Assembly: GCF_019511525.1 (NCBI RefSeq)
Contig: NZ_JAEUAT010000004.1
Coordinates: forward strand, 419,194-483,193
Length of the DNA stretch: 64,000 bases
Reading direction: 5' to 3'
Source of the DNA: Rhizobium cauense
Lineage (GTDB): Bacteria > Pseudomonadota > Alphaproteobacteria > Rhizobiales > Rhizobiaceae
Position 1 is the first letter of the stretch; each line of letters starts with the position of its first letter. The translations under genes and the position numbers were made by a program. Positions 52,489 through 62,777 of the stretch are shown here, piece by piece. A model generated the notes under the pieces. The model had not been told where the DNA came from. It worked only from the letters and a program-made list of their open reading frames with translations, and ran no database searches.

Positions 52489-55253
52489 GCGGCAGCTCGA
52501 GCACGGAGGGGGCGCCAGAAGTTGTGGCCCGTCTCGACGGCGTCAGCCTTTCTTACGGCAAGACGCAGGCCCTCGACACTGTAACGCTCGACCTCCCAGC
52601 AAACCGAATGATCGGATTCATCGGACCTGATGGCGTCGGCAAGTCAAGCTTGCTTTCGCTGGTTGCCGGTGCCCGTGTGGTTCAGCAAGGACGTATTGAC
52701 GTCTTGGGCGGCGATATTGCTGACGCGACACACCGGCGCATCACCTCGCCGCGCATCGCCTACATGCCCCAGGGACTGGGCAAGAACCTTTACCCCACCT
52801 TGTCAGTGTTTGAGAATGTCGACTTTTTCGGCAGGCTTTTTGGACAAGGCAAGGACGAACGGGAGGAGCGAATCGAGGGCCTTCTGAAGGGCACAGGTCT
52901 CAGCGCCTTCGCAGGCCGCCCGGCTGGCAAGCTATCGGGAGGCATGAAGCAGAAGCTCAGCCTCTGCTGCGCGCTGATCCATGATCCGGACCTCCTCATT
53001 CTCGATGAGCCGACGACGGGCGTTGATCCGCTGTCACGGCGCCAGTTCTGGGATCTGATCGATACCATCAGGCAAAGCCGACCAGGGATGAGCGTCATAG
53101 TTGCCACGGCCTACATGGAGGAAGCGGCCCGCTTCGACTGGTTGGTTGCAATGGATGCAGGAAAAATCCTGGCAACCGGGGCGCCGGCGGAGATATTGAA
53201 CAAGACGCAAACATCAAGCCTCGACGCCGCGTTCATCGCGCTTCTTCCGGAGGAAAAGCGGTCGGGGCATGTCGAGGTCGTGATGCCGGCGCGCATAGGG
53301 GGTGCCGATAGCGAGATTGCAATCGAGGCGGAGCATCTGACGATGCGGTTCGGGGATTTCACGGCCGTGGACAATGTCAGCTTCCGTATCGGGCGCGGTG
53401 AGATATTCGGTTTTCTCGGCTCGAATGGATGTGGCAAGACAACAACGATGAAAATGCTCACGGGTCTTCTGCCCGCAAGCGAAGGCACGGCGCGGCTCTT
53501 TGGACACGCGGTGGACCCGAACGACATCGAGATCCGCCGGCGGATTGGCTACATGTCGCAGGCGTTTTCGCTCTATTCAGAGCTTACTGTGCGGCAGAAT
53601 CTGGACCTCCATGCGAGGCTATTCAGTATGGATCCCGCCGCAATTCCGGCCCGTATCGACGAGACGGTGCGCCGCTTCGACCTCGCCGAGGTGATGGACG
53701 CCTTGCCCGATGCCTTGCCCCTCGGGATCCGCCAACGATTGTCGCTCGCAGTCGCGATGATCCACTCCCCCGATATTCTCATCCTCGACGAACCGACGTC
53801 GGGCGTCGATCCGGTTGCTCGCGACAACTTTTGGCAGATCCTCTCCGACCTGTCGCGCAAGGACAACGTGACGATCTTTGTCTCGACCCATTTCATGAAT
53901 GAGGCAGCGCTTTGCGACCGCATATCGCTGATGCATGCCGGCAAGGTGCTGATAAGTGATACGCCGGCGGCGATCATTGAGAGCCGATCCGCGGCAACGC
54001 TGGAAGAGGCTTTCGTAGCCTACCTTGAAGATGCGATTGGCAATAGGGATGCGGAGCCCGCAAGCTTCGCTGCGTCTACGGCTTCGGGCGACAAATCCGC
54101 AGCAGAGCAGGGGCATGGGTTTCGCCGGCTCTTCGATCCGCGCCGGATGTTCGCCTATACGAGGCGAGAGGCACTCGAGCTTCAGCGGGATCCCATTCGC
54201 GCTACATTGGCTATTGTTGGCAGCGTCATCTTGATGTTCGTTATTGGCTACGGGATCAATATGGATGTCGAGAACCTGTCCTTTGCCGTGCTTGATCGCG
54301 ATGATACGACAATCAGCCAGGACTACATCCAGCAGATTTCCGGGTCGCGCTACTTTGTGGAAAAGCCCCCGATCGTCGACTATAACGACATGGATCGCCG
54401 CATGCGATCAGGTGAGCTCTCTCTCGCGATAGAAATCCCGCCGGGCTTTGGCCGCGATGTCTCGCGCGGGCAGGGTGTCGAGGTTGGAGCCTGGATCGAC
54501 GGCGCGATGCCGAGCAGGGCGGAAACTGTCCGTGGTTATGTTCAGGGAATGCATTCCGAGTGGCTGGGGCGCAAGGCTCAGCTTTACGGACAGGCGGCCA
54601 CGCCCGGCAATTTTCAGCTCGAGATACGCTACCGCTACAATCCTGATGTCCAGAGTCTCGTTGCAATGGTGCCGGGCGTCATCCCGTTGCTTCTGATGAT
54701 GATCCCGGCAATGCTTGCAGGGCTCAGTGTCGTGCGTGAGAAGGAGTTGGGCTCGATCATCAATTTCTACGTGACCCCCGTCACGCGTCTCGAATTCCTC
54801 TTTGGTAAGCAGCTGCCCTATATCGGCCTTGCGATGCTGAATTTCTTCATGCTCACGGCCTTCGCCGTCTTTATTTTCCGAGTGCCATTTACAGGAAGTT
54901 TCCTCACCTTCACGCTTGCTGCGTTAATCTATGTAACCGTGACAACGAGCATGGGGCTGTTGATCTCGGCTTTCATGAATAGCCAGATTGCCGCCATTTT
55001 TGGGACGGCGTTGATCACGCTGATTCCGGCTGTCCAGTATTCAGGCATGATCGACCCTGTGTCATCGCTACAGGGTGTCGGCGCCGTTGTCGGGCAGATC
55101 TACCCGGCCTCGCACTTCGTGACCATATCGCGCGGCACCTTCTCAAAGGCGCTCGATTTCGGCGATCTGGCCGGATCCTTTGTGCCTCTTTTGATAGCCG
55201 TACCTGTTCTCCTGGGGCTCGGCGCTGTTCTCCTCAAGAAACAGGCGGATTGA
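52485..55253 (+). CDS. RbbA-like double ABC ATPase fused to ABC-2 permease
   Basis: A 922-residue fusion. ATPase 1 has Walker [10 protein letters not shown] (about residue 47), signature [11 protein letters not shown] and [12 protein letters not shown]; ATPase 2 has GSNGCGKTT (about 311), a less regular signature [11 protein letters not shown] and [12 protein letters not shown]; the C-terminal third (about 570-920) is an ABC-2 type membrane domain with a large periplasmic loop. E. coli RbbA (YhiH) has the same design. The start is the ATG at 52485 in the ATGA overlap with the HlyD-like gene. With the next gene it forms a heteromeric exporter. Cargo unknown; despite its name, RbbA's ribosome role is not implied here. 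Confidence 0.9.
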   Translation: MSGSSSTEGAPEVVARLDGVSLSYGKTQALDTVTLDLPANRMIGFIGPDGVGKSSLLSLVAGARVVQQGRIDVLGGDIADATHRRITSPRIAYMPQGLGKNLYPTLSVFENVDFFGRLFGQGKDEREERIEGLLKGTGLSAFAGRPAGKLSGGMKQKLSLCCALIHDPDLLILDEPTTGVDPLSRRQFWDLIDTIRQSRPGMSVIVATAYMEEAARFDWLVAMDAGKILATGAPAEILNKTQTSSLDAAFIALLPEEKRSGHVEVVMPARIGGADSEIAIEAEHLTMRFGDFTAVDNVSFRIGRGEIFGFLGSNGCGKTTTMKMLTGLLPASEGTARLFGHAVDPNDIEIRRRIGYMSQAFSLYSELTVRQNLDLHARLFSMDPAAIPARIDETVRRFDLAEVMDALPDALPLGIRQRLSLAVAMIHSPDILILDEPTSGVDPVARDNFWQILSDLSRKDNVTIFVSTHFMNEAALCDRISLMHAGKVLISDTPAAIIESRSAATLEEAFVAYLEDAIGNRDAEPASFAASTASGDKSAAEQGHGFRRLFDPRRMFAYTRREALELQRDPIRATLAIVGSVILMFVIGYGINMDVENLSFAVLDRDDTTISQDYIQQISGSRYFVEKPPIVDYNDMDRRMRSGELSLAIEIPPGFGRDVSRGQGVEVGAWIDGAMPSRAETVRGYVQGMHSEWLGRKAQLYGQAATPGNFQLEIRYRYNPDVQSLVAMVPGVIPLLLMMIPAMLAGLSVVREKELGSIINFYVTPVTRLEFLFGKQLPYIGLAMLNFFMLTAFAVFIFRVPFTGSFLTFTLAALIYVTVTTSMGLLISAFMNSQIAAIFGTALITLIPAVQYSGMIDPVSSLQGVGAVVGQIYPASHFVTISRGTFSKALDFGDLAGSFVPLLIAVPVLLGLGAVLLKKQAD

Positions 55254-55255
55254 GC

Positions 55256-56368
55256 ATGCGCATAGAGAGCATATACCGGCTTGGGGTGAAGGAACTCTGG
55301 GGGCTGGTGCGCGATCCCATGCTTCTCGTCCTCATCATCTATGCCTTCACGGTGTCGATCTACACGGCGTCGAACTCGACCCCCGAAACCTTGAACCGGG
55401 CTGCCATCTCGATCGTCGATGAAGACCAGTCGCCGATCTCCTCGCGCATTATCACTGCATTCTATCCGCCATATTTTGTGGTGCCTCGCATCATTCCCTT
55501 TTCAGAGGTTGACCCCCGTATGGATGCCGGGTTGGACACATTTGCGCTCGACATCCCGCCAAACTTCCAGCGTGATGTGCTCGCCGGCAGATCGCCAGCC
55601 ATTCAGCTGAATATCGATGCTACGCGTATTTCGCAGGCCTTTACGGGGGGCGGCTACGTGCAGTCGATCGTCTCGGGCGAGGTCAACGAGTTTGTCAATC
55701 GCCACCGCGGCAGCGACCCGGTATTGGTCGATCTGGCACTACGTGCGCGCTTCAATCCGCAACTCGACAAGGGATGGTTTGGCTCGATAAACAACGTGAT
55801 CTCCTCGATCACGATGCTGTCGATCATCCTGACAGGCGCGGCATTGATCCGTGAGCGCGAGCACGGCACGATCGAGCATCTCCTTGTCATGCCGATAACG
55901 CCAGTTGAAATCATGCTGAGCAAGATCTGGTCGATGGGTCTTGTCGTCGTTCTCGCAGCTGTCTTCTCGTTGCTTTTCATCGTTCAGGGATTGCTTCGCG
56001 TTCCGATCGAAGGATCGTTCACGCTCTTTGTCATCGGGACAATCCTTGACGTGTTTGCAATGACCTGCATGGGAATTTTCCTGGCAACCATCGCCGGCTC
56101 CATGCCGCAGTTCGGGCTTCTCCTCATGCTCGTGTTGATTCCTCTGCAAATGCTTTCGGGTGGCACAACGCCGCGCGAGAGCATGCCCGAGGTCATTCAG
56201 ACCATCATGCTGGCAGCACCCAACACGCATTTCGTGATCCTCTCCCAGGCTGTTCTGTTTCGCGGAGCCGGGCTGAGCGTGGTATGGCCTCAGCTTGCCG
56301 CTCTCTTCGCCATCGGTGCCATCTTCTTCTATTTTGCGCTCACCCGTTTCCGCCAATTTCTGCGCTAG
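55256..56368 (+). CDS. ABC-2 type permease (YhhJ-like)
   Basis: A 370-residue ABC-2 permease with one N-terminal membrane helix, a big periplasmic part (about residues 45-170, e.g. SIVDEDQSPISSRIITAFYP) and five to six C-terminal helices with the IREREHGTIEHLLVMPITP coupling motif. It pairs with the membrane half of the RbbA-like protein. The ATG at 55256 is 2 bases past the previous stop; the TTG at 55250 is less likely. It is the last gene of the operon. Confidence 0.88.
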   Translation: MRIESIYRLGVKELWGLVRDPMLLVLIIYAFTVSIYTASNSTPETLNRAAISIVDEDQSPISSRIITAFYPPYFVVPRIIPFSEVDPRMDAGLDTFALDIPPNFQRDVLAGRSPAIQLNIDATRISQAFTGGGYVQSIVSGEVNEFVNRHRGSDPVLVDLALRARFNPQLDKGWFGSINNVISSITMLSIILTGAALIREREHGTIEHLLVMPITPVEIMLSKIWSMGLVVVLAAVFSLLFIVQGLLRVPIEGSFTLFVIGTILDVFAMTCMGIFLATIAGSMPQFGLLLMLVLIPLQMLSGGTTPRESMPEVIQTIMLAAPNTHFVILSQAVLFRGAGLSVVWPQLAALFAIGAIFFYFALTRFRQFLR

Positions 56369-56460
56369 CGGGGGCAACGGAATTTGGTCCGCGACGCTTT
56401 CGCGTGGCGGATTGGTGTGCGAAAGATTGGTCTTTCTAGAGAGATGGATTCGTAGCCACT

Positions 56461-57363
56461 GTGACGATTGGGTTTGCACATGCCGAGTTGATAGCCGTGT
56501 TGGCGGCGGTAACGGGTGGGGAACCGCGCGTCATGACGATCAGTTCGGGAGATGCGCTTCCCTCTGGTCCGTTTGAGATGGGCCACCGTACCCTGCAGAG
56601 TGGCCTTCGCGAATGGGTTCAGGAACAGACTGGCCATCCACTCGGCTTCCTGGAGCAACTCTATACCTTTGCCGACCGCGACCGGAACAACGAGATCCGG
56701 GGAGGGCGGACGATTTCGATCAGCTATCTTGGGCTCGTGCGTGAACAGGCCACACCAGGTGGCGGCCGGCCCGGTTGGCATGGCTGGTATAGCTACTTTC
56801 CCTGGGAAGATTGGCGGTCTGGACGTCCCGCTATCTTGGATGACATTGCCAGGTGCCTTGTTGGGTGGGCCAAGCGCGACCCTTCTCGTCAGTTTGAGAG
56901 AACACAGCGGGCGAGCTTTGCCTTTGGTCTGGGCGGGACGGTCTGGAACGAGGATCTGGTGTTGCAACGCTACGAGTTGCTCTATGAAGCGGGCCTCTTG
57001 GCCGAGGCTGGCTGCCCGACTGACCTGGACCTGGGCAGGCCGATGTTTGCCGACCATCGGCGTATCCTTGCGACAGGCATTGCGAGGCTGCGCGCCAAGA
57101 TCAAATACCGCCCCGTTGTTTTCGAGCTGATGCCCGAAAGCTTCACCTTGCTGCAGTTGCAACGCTGTGTCGAGGCACTCGCTGGGCTGACCCTGCACAA
57201 GCAGAATTTCCGCCGTTTGATCGAACAGCAGGAGCTTGTCGAAGAGACAGGTGAAATGACGAGTGAAACCGGCGGGCGGCCGGCAAAGCTTTTTCGTTAC
57301 CGTCACGTCGTTCTTGAGGAACGTGCGCTCGCTGGATCGAAGCTACCAGTTTCCCGCAATTGA
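56461..57363 (+). CDS. nadQ: NadQ-type NUDIX-like/HTH regulator of NAD synthesis
   Basis: A 300-residue protein with a NUDIX-like N-terminal part (LQSGLREWVQEQTGHPLGFL, then QLYTFADRDRN) and a C-terminal winged-HTH-like region (about residues 215-275, MPESFTLLQLQRCVEALAGL). I match it to COG4111/NadQ, proposed as the alphaproteobacterial regulator of nadABC. The start is a GTG at 56461 with only a weak ribosome binding site, but the homologous N-terminus is right. It lies 70 bases ahead of nadA, and two inverted repeats between them are likely its operators. The ligand is presumably an NAD-related nucleotide. Name given from memory of the family. Confidence 0.78.
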   Translation: MTIGFAHAELIAVLAAVTGGEPRVMTISSGDALPSGPFEMGHRTLQSGLREWVQEQTGHPLGFLEQLYTFADRDRNNEIRGGRTISISYLGLVREQATPGGGRPGWHGWYSYFPWEDWRSGRPAILDDIARCLVGWAKRDPSRQFERTQRASFAFGLGGTVWNEDLVLQRYELLYEAGLLAEAGCPTDLDLGRPMFADHRRILATGIARLRAKIKYRPVVFELMPESFTLLQLQRCVEALAGLTLHKQNFRRLIEQQELVEETGEMTSETGGRPAKLFRYRHVVLEERALAGSKLPVSRN

Positions 57364-57365
57364 CA

Positions 57366-57384
57366 TATGCTCAATATGAGAATA
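57366..57384. promoter_or_regulatory. Candidate NadQ operator, copy 1
   Basis: TATGCTC-AATAT-GAGAATA: two 7-base half-sites of the form TATnCTC...GAGnATA around 5 bases. An identical pattern recurs 34 bases downstream. It begins just behind the nadQ-like stop and lies 50 bases before the nadA start, overlapping the expected promoter. Confidence 0.72.
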
Positions 57385-57399
57385 TTGATTTGACCAATA

Positions 57400-57418
57400 T
57401 ATACTCATTCCGAGCATA
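57400..57418. promoter_or_regulatory. Candidate NadQ operator, copy 2
   Basis: TATACTC-ATTCC-GAGCATA, the same TATnCTC-N5-GAGnATA pattern as the first copy, 15 bases behind its end and 15 bases before the nadA start. Two identical-pattern sites at 34-base spacing (about three helix turns) suggest cooperative binding of one regulator on the same face. Confidence 0.72.
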
Positions 57419-57433
57419 AATAGGGATCTGGTC

Positions 57434-58405
57434 ATGAATCATCGCGTTTCAGTGTCCGCGCTTTACGAGCGTGTTCAACGTGTCATTCCCAAGGCCGAAT
57501 GGCTGTCGTTTGCGGACGATGTCGAGGCGATCCTGGAACTGAAACGGCGACGAAATGCGGTCATTCTCGCGCACAATTATCAGACGCCAGAAATTTTCCA
57601 TGGGGTTGCCGATATCGTCGGCGACAGCCTGGCATTGGCCCGAAAAGCGATCGACGTCGATGCGGACGTGATTGTCCTTGCTGGCGTGCATTTCATGGCC
57701 GAAACCGCCAAACTCCTCAATCCTGGAAAGACCGTGCTTATTCCGGATATGGGGGCAGGTTGTTCGCTCGCCGATTCGATCACGCCCCAGGATGTGGCTC
57801 TATTGCGTGAAGCCCATCCCGGGGTGCCGATCATTACCTATGTGAACACATCGGCGGCAGTGAAGGCTGCATCCGACATCTGCTGCACCTCAGGCAATGC
57901 CCGGCAGGTCGTCGAGTCGCTCGGCGTGCCAAAAGTGCTGATGATCCCGGACGAGTATCTCGCGCAAAACGTAGCCCGTGAAACGAAGGTCGAAGTCCTC
58001 GCCTGGCACGGTCATTGTGAGGTTCACGAACTCTTTACTGCAGACGACGTCAGGCAATTGCGTGAGAACTATCCTGGCGTGACTGTTCTGGCGCATCCCG
58101 AATGTCCACCAGATGTGGTCGCAGAGGCCGATTTTGCCGGATCCACCGCCGTAATGTCCGATTTCGTCGGCGAAAAGCGTCCGGCTCGTGTCGTGCTTCT
58201 GACGGAATGCTCGATGAGCGACAATGTGGCGGTCCATCACCCGGACGTGGATTTCATTCGCCCCTGCAACCTTTGTCCGCACATGAAGCGGATCACGCTA
58301 GCCAACATCCGAACCGCCCTCGAAGAAAACCGCCACGAGGTCACTGTCGATCCAGAAGTTGCCGTCGCAGCGCGGCGCGCCGTCGAGCGGATGCTTGCCA
58401 TATGA
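57434..58405 (+). CDS. nadA: Quinolinate synthase
   Basis: A 323-residue iron-sulfur enzyme that condenses iminoaspartate with dihydroxyacetone phosphate to quinolinate. NadA marks are [40 protein letters not shown], the cluster cysteines in [15 protein letters not shown] and CNLCPHMK, and the TSG loop in [10 protein letters not shown]. Length is typical. It heads the nadABC operon and is overlapped by nadB (ATGA). Two inverted repeats upstream point to NadQ control. Confidence 0.97.
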   Translation: MNHRVSVSALYERVQRVIPKAEWLSFADDVEAILELKRRRNAVILAHNYQTPEIFHGVADIVGDSLALARKAIDVDADVIVLAGVHFMAETAKLLNPGKTVLIPDMGAGCSLADSITPQDVALLREAHPGVPIITYVNTSAAVKAASDICCTSGNARQVVESLGVPKVLMIPDEYLAQNVARETKVEVLAWHGHCEVHELFTADDVRQLRENYPGVTVLAHPECPPDVVAEADFAGSTAVMSDFVGEKRPARVVLLTECSMSDNVAVHHPDVDFIRPCNLCPHMKRITLANIRTALEENRHEVTVDPEVAVAARRAVERMLAI

Positions 58406-59940
58406 CAGATACACTCGCGGCTCTCAGGGGGCAGGTGACGGTCGTTGGCAGCGGATTGGCTGGTCTGATGACTGCCTTGACGCTCGCGCCGCAACCCGTC
58501 GTACTCGTCACAAGCGCCGCACTCGGCACGCAAACGTCAAGCGCCTGGGCGCAAGGCGGGATCGCCGCCAGTGTTGGCGTCGATGATAGTGTCGAGCTGC
58601 ATCTAGCCGACACGCTTTTGGCCGGCGACGGACTTTGCGACGCCCGCATTGCATCTGAGATCGTTGCGCAGGGCCCGGCTGTCATCGCCGCACTGGAGTG
58701 TGCAGGCGTCGCGTTCGACAGGGATCGGGCGGGCTGCCTCATGCTCGGGCTGGAGGCGGCTCATTCGCGCCGACGGATCGTGCATGCCTCCGGGGATGCT
58801 TCGGGTGCTGCTGTCATCACCGCACTTGTGCGCGCCGTCACCAACACGCCGTCGATCACTGTGCTTGAGGCAACCGACGTGCGCACACTTCTGACTGACG
58901 GTGGTGCAATCTGCGGCCTGACCGTCTCCAAGGAAGGGCAGACGGTTGCCATCGCCACCGACCGTGTTGTGTTGGCGACAGGCGGTATCGGTGGGCTGTA
59001 CGATTCCACGACCAATCCTACGTCCAACTTCGGACAGGGTATTGCGTTGGCAGCAAGGGCTGGGGCGGAACTCGCAGATATGGAATTCGTGCAGTTCCAC
59101 CCAACGGGTCTAGATTCTGCCCGCCGGCCGCTCGCCCTCGTCAGCGAGGCTGTGCGCGGCGAGGGTGCAATCCTGGTCAACGATGCTGGCGAGCGCTTCA
59201 TGTCCGGCATCGACGGGGCAGAGCTTGCCCCGCGTGATGTCGTCGCGCGCGCCATCAGTACGGAGCTCACCCAGGGACGACATGTCTTCCTGGATGCGCG
59301 TCGTGCGCTCGGCGATCGCTTTGCGTCGCGCTTTCCGACAATCCAGGCACTGTGCCAAGAGGCGGGTGTCGATCCGGCACGCGACCTTATCCCTGTTCGT
59401 CCTGCGGTCCACTACCACATGGGTGGTGTCGCGACTGATTTGAAGGGTCGCAGTTCAATCCCTGGACTCTGGGTTGTCGGCGAAGCGGCCTCGACCGGCC
59501 TCCACGGCGCGAACCGGCTAGCCAGCAACTCGTTGCTCGAGGCAGCGGTCATGGGAATGCGAGCCGCCCACGACATCGCCGCCAGCGCCCAAGGTGTCAT
59601 TCGACTGAGTACGTGCATGCAGACCGTGCCGGTCCCCGATGCTTCGGCTGTACGTGCGACTGTATCGCGCCGCCTCGGTGTCTTGCGCAGTCGGAGTGAT
59701 CTTCAAAGCGCGATCGCAGCTCTGTTGCCGCTCGCCGAAAGTCGCGGGCCTGCTACAGATCCAGCAATCGTCGCTCTATCGATCGCGGTATTTGCGATGC
59801 TGCGACAGGAAACGCGGGGTGCACATGCGCGCGTCGATTTTCCGCTCAAACTCTCCCTCACCAGGCGCCGAACGATGACCTACGCCGATGTGCTTGATGT
59901 CGCGCGCGCCGAAACCCATAGCATTGCCCGGAGTGCCTGA
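58402..59940 (+). CDS. nadB: L-aspartate oxidase
   Basis: A 512-residue FAD enzyme that oxidises aspartate to iminoaspartate for NadA. The FAD loop [18 protein letters not shown] sits at residues 13-30, with [20 protein letters not shown], the [15 protein letters not shown] segment, [26 protein letters not shown] and the catalytic-site [15 protein letters not shown]. The start at 58402 is in the ATGA overlap with nadA; the frame is open further upstream but overlaps nadA fully. The stop is one base before the nadC start. Confidence 0.96.
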   Translation: MTDTLAALRGQVTVVGSGLAGLMTALTLAPQPVVLVTSAALGTQTSSAWAQGGIAASVGVDDSVELHLADTLLAGDGLCDARIASEIVAQGPAVIAALECAGVAFDRDRAGCLMLGLEAAHSRRRIVHASGDASGAAVITALVRAVTNTPSITVLEATDVRTLLTDGGAICGLTVSKEGQTVAIATDRVVLATGGIGGLYDSTTNPTSNFGQGIALAARAGAELADMEFVQFHPTGLDSARRPLALVSEAVRGEGAILVNDAGERFMSGIDGAELAPRDVVARAISTELTQGRHVFLDARRALGDRFASRFPTIQALCQEAGVDPARDLIPVRPAVHYHMGGVATDLKGRSSIPGLWVVGEAASTGLHGANRLASNSLLEAAVMGMRAAHDIAASAQGVIRLSTCMQTVPVPDASAVRATVSRRLGVLRSRSDLQSAIAALLPLAESRGPATDPAIVALSIAVFAMLRQETRGAHARVDFPLKLSLTRRRTMTYADVLDVARAETHSIARSA

Positions 59941-59941
59941 A

Positions 59942-60793
59942 ATGCCCCTTGCTCCCTTACCGCGCCTTATCGTTGAACCGCTCGTGCGTGCAGCCCTTCT
60001 CGAAGATCTCGGTCTTGCCGGCGACATAACCTCGGCAGCCGTCATTCCCGCAGACCATTGTTCGTTGTTGGTGATGGTTGCGCGGCAGCCTGGTGTCGTT
60101 GCCGGTCTCGATGCCGCTGAGCTCGCCTTCCATCTCGTGGAGCCGGCAATAACATTCCGTCGCCATCTCCAAGACGGGTCCCAGGTCAGCCCCGGCGATA
60201 TCATTGCCACCATCACCGGTCCGTCGCGCGGCCTCTTGACCGGCGAGCGCACCGCGCTCAATTTCCTCGGCCATCTCTCAGGAATCGCGACCGTGACAGC
60301 ATGCCTGGTCGAAGCAGTCGCGGGTACGAAGGCTTCGATTGCCTGCACCCGCAAGACAACGCCCGGCCTGCGCGCCCTGGAGAAACATGCGGTTCGCGCC
60401 GGTGGTGGAATGAATCACCGCTTCGCGCTCCATGATGCGGTCCTGATCAAGGATAACCATGTAGCGGTTGCAGACGGCGTACGCGAAGCAATTCGCCGCG
60501 CACGCGCCAGCGTTGGCCACATGGTCAAGATAGAGGTGGAGGTCGATACGCTGGAGCAATTGCGCGAGGCGATGGAGGAGGGCGTCGATGCAGTCTTGCT
60601 CGACAATATGAGCCCCGCTGAACTCCGCGAGGCAGTGGCGATCGTCGATGGACGTGCCATCACCGAGGCATCGGGAAGAGTGACGGCCGCGACAGTCGCT
60701 GCGATCGCCGCCTCCGGCGTCGATCTCATTTCGGTCGGTTGGTGCACGCATAGTGCGCCTACGTTGGACATCGGGCTGGATGTTCAGACCTGA
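59942..60793 (+). CDS. nadC: Nicotinate-nucleotide pyrophosphorylase (carboxylating)
   Basis: A 283-residue QPRTase that turns quinolinate and PRPP into nicotinate mononucleotide. Family marks are LLEDLGLAGDITSAAVIP, LNFLGHLSGIATVT, CTRKTTPGLRALEKHAVRAG, HRFALHDAVLIKDNH and VEVDTLEQLREAMEEG, plus the C-terminal GVDLISVGWCTHSAP. The ATG at 59942 is one base after the nadB stop; the earlier ATG (59888) would overlap nadB. Last gene of nadABC. Confidence 0.96.
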   Translation: MPLAPLPRLIVEPLVRAALLEDLGLAGDITSAAVIPADHCSLLVMVARQPGVVAGLDAAELAFHLVEPAITFRRHLQDGSQVSPGDIIATITGPSRGLLTGERTALNFLGHLSGIATVTACLVEAVAGTKASIACTRKTTPGLRALEKHAVRAGGGMNHRFALHDAVLIKDNHVAVADGVREAIRRARASVGHMVKIEVEVDTLEQLREAMEEGVDAVLLDNMSPAELREAVAIVDGRAITEASGRVTAATVAAIAASGVDLISVGWCTHSAPTLDIGLDVQT

Positions 60794-60905
60794 ATGATAG
60801 CAATTTGACGCTCACAGGCTCTGGCCAACTGCTTCAGCCCACGACTACTGTTCCAACATACAGTATGGTTTGACCGCCGTTTGGAAGCCTCCGCAGTCAA
60901 CGCGG

Positions 60906-61382
60906 TTAGGATCGATGGATCGGATCGATCCAGGGCACATCCTCAGGTATTTCGACCGGTTCGATATCGAGATTGACAACGACCGGATCCTGGCCTGAGC
61001 GCACGAGAACGCATTCGAGCGTCTCGTCGCGACTGGCATTGATTTCCTGATGGGGGACATAAGGCGGTACAAAGATGAAATCCCCAGGGCCTGCCTCGGC
61101 AGTAAACTCGAGGTGGTCTCCCCAGCGCATGCGCGCCTTTCCCCTCACCACGTAGATGATGCTTTCGAGATCACCGTGGTGATGAGCGCCGGTCTTCGCA
61201 TTTGCATGGATCGTAACCGTCCCGGCCCATATCTTCTCGGCACCGGCGCGGGCATGATTGATCGCCGTTGCCCGGTTCATTCCCGCTGTCTGCGCTGTGT
61301 TTGGGTCCAGCGAATTGCCTGGGATCACCTTCACCCCATGCTCGCGCCAGTCGATTGGATGATGGCCATGTTCCTCGGTCAT
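60906..61382 (-). CDS. Cupin domain protein
   Basis: A 158-residue single-cupin protein. The metal-binding histidines are in THIHANAKTGAHHHGDLESIIYV-like segments (GAHHHGDLES about residue 67, H..E) and GDFIFVPPYVPHQEIN (second cupin motif). No catalytic assignment is possible; it may be a small-molecule isomerase, dioxygenase or sensor. It is followed after 49 bases by the CbpM-type gene on the same strand, but the direction of linkage is unclear. Confidence 0.85.
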   Translation of the reverse strand: MTEEHGHHPIDWREHGVKVIPGNSLDPNTAQTAGMNRATAINHARAGAEKIWAGTVTIHANAKTGAHHHGDLESIIYVVRGKARMRWGDHLEFTAEAGPGDFIFVPPYVPHQEINASRDETLECVLVRSGQDPVVVNLDIEPVEIPEDVPWIDPIHRS

Positions 61383-61430
61383 TGCATCTCCTTGCTGCGA
61401 TTGTGCATTCCGAAACGAATAGCTAGGTGA

Positions 61431-61763
61431 TCAAGTCCCGGCGACCTTGGAGAGTTCATCGAGCTTACCACGCAGCCTACGCCTGACCTCCTCGTCCTGC
61501 CCTTCCATGGCAGAAAGAATTTCCCGAAGCGTTCCACGCAGTCCGTGGATCTGATCGATGAGATCCATGATGAGGTCGACCCCGGCGTCGTTTACGCCCA
61601 GATCCCTGGTGAGGTCGAGGATCAGGCGCCCGCGAGCAAGATCCGTATCGCGAAAATCGCGAGCACCGTCGTGTGTTTGCGGGAGCAGCCATCCCTGCTC
61701 AACCCAAACCTCCAGGACCGTCACGTCGATCTTCAGAAAACGGCGGAATTCAAGATCATCCAT
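61431..61763 (-). CDS. cbpM: Chaperone modulator CbpM-like protein
   Basis: A 110-residue helical protein that matches CbpM (MerR-like HTH fold; MDDLEFRRFLKIDVTVLEVW at the N-terminus). CbpM binds the J domain of CbpA and regulates it. The ATG at 61763 is chosen because the upstream 12 codons are not CbpM-like; the gene overlaps the CbpA-like gene by 8 bases, so both are coupled. The pair is found in E. coli as cbpAM. Confidence 0.83.
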   Translation of the reverse strand: MDDLEFRRFLKIDVTVLEVWVEQGWLLPQTHDGARDFRDTDLARGRLILDLTRDLGVNDAGVDLIMDLIDQIHGLRGTLREILSAMEGQDEEVRRRLRGKLDELSKVAGT

Positions 61764-62679
61764 GGCTACTCTCCATGCCCTTTCTCGGATCCTGCGCATT
61801 GCCTGCCGTCCATCCGGTCATGAATTCGGTCAGTTGCTGATCCGAGGCGTCCGGCAGCACGATCTTCAGTGTGATGTAAACATCTCCAGCGCTACCGTCC
61901 TTCTTCGCAACGCCTTTGCCCTTCAGCCGCAGGGTCTTTCCTGCGTTCGAGTGTGGCGGCAATGTCAGGTTGACAGGACCGGACGGTGTTTGCGCACGCA
62001 CCTTGCCGCCGAGTACGGCCTCGCGCAGCGTAATCGGCAGATCGAAGCGAATGTCATCACCATCGCGGACGTAGAAGCGATGCGGACGGACACGAATTTC
62101 GACGAGAGCATCGCCGGCTGAACCGCCACCAATGCCGGGCTCGCCCTTGCCTTTGAGCCTGAGCGTCTGGCCGTCGCGTGTGCCTGGCGGTATCTTTAGG
62201 TCGAGTGCCGGTCCGTCTGGCAACCTGATCTGCGTCTTCGTACCGTTAATGGCGTCCAGGAAATCAACCTCCAGCGAGTAGTGACGATCCGATCCGTGAG
62301 CGCGAAATTCGCCTCCGCGCGCCCGTCGCGAAAAGAAGCTGGAAAAGATATCGTCGCTGTCGCCGAAGTCCGCAAAACCTGCGCTGCTGTGATAAGGGTT
62401 CTCGGTGCCTGATGCAGAGGCGTAATCGCGATAGTACTGGCGCGGTGCCTGCTCGGCGCCGGTCATGTCGATCTCTCCGCGATCGAAGCGGCCGCGCTTT
62501 TCCTCGTCGCCCAGTAGTTCGTAAGCAGCGGAAATCTCTTTGAAGCGCTCCTCAGCCTTCTTGTCGCCTGGATTGAGATCGGGGTGAAGTTTCTTGGCGA
62601 GCTTGCGGAATGCGCTTTGAATGTCTTTTTGCGTGGCGTCCTTCTTTACGCCGAGAAGCTCGTATGGATCGCGGCTCAT
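61756..62679 (-). CDS. cbpA: CbpA-like DnaJ co-chaperone
   Basis: A 307-residue class B J protein. The J domain (residues 4-70) has YELLGVKKDATQKDIQSAFR and HPDLNPGDKKAEERF; a Gly/Phe-poor linker follows; the C-terminal client-binding domains (about 130-290) carry LPDGPALDLKIPPGTRDGQT and LTLPPHSNAGKTLRLKGKG. No zinc finger, so CbpA rather than DnaJ. It stimulates DnaK and may bind curved DNA. It is coupled to the CbpM gene. Confidence 0.92.
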   Translation of the reverse strand: MSRDPYELLGVKKDATQKDIQSAFRKLAKKLHPDLNPGDKKAEERFKEISAAYELLGDEEKRGRFDRGEIDMTGAEQAPRQYYRDYASASGTENPYHSSAGFADFGDSDDIFSSFFSRRARGGEFRAHGSDRHYSLEVDFLDAINGTKTQIRLPDGPALDLKIPPGTRDGQTLRLKGKGEPGIGGGSAGDALVEIRVRPHRFYVRDGDDIRFDLPITLREAVLGGKVRAQTPSGPVNLTLPPHSNAGKTLRLKGKGVAKKDGSAGDVYITLKIVLPDASDQQLTEFMTGWTAGNAQDPRKGMESSHG

Positions 62680-62777
62680 ATATGTCTCCGGTTCAGCCGG
62701 CGGAAATCACCAGCTATTTGCCGTTTATATAGGTCCGAGGCTTGGCTCCGACGAGAGGTTGTATTCAGCCCGTCGCG

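Noticed and set aside
55739..56479. Minus-strand open frame (246 codons) opposite the YhhJ-like permease
   Set aside because: Shadow of the membrane protein gene; the product is His/Glu/Arg-rich with no family match.
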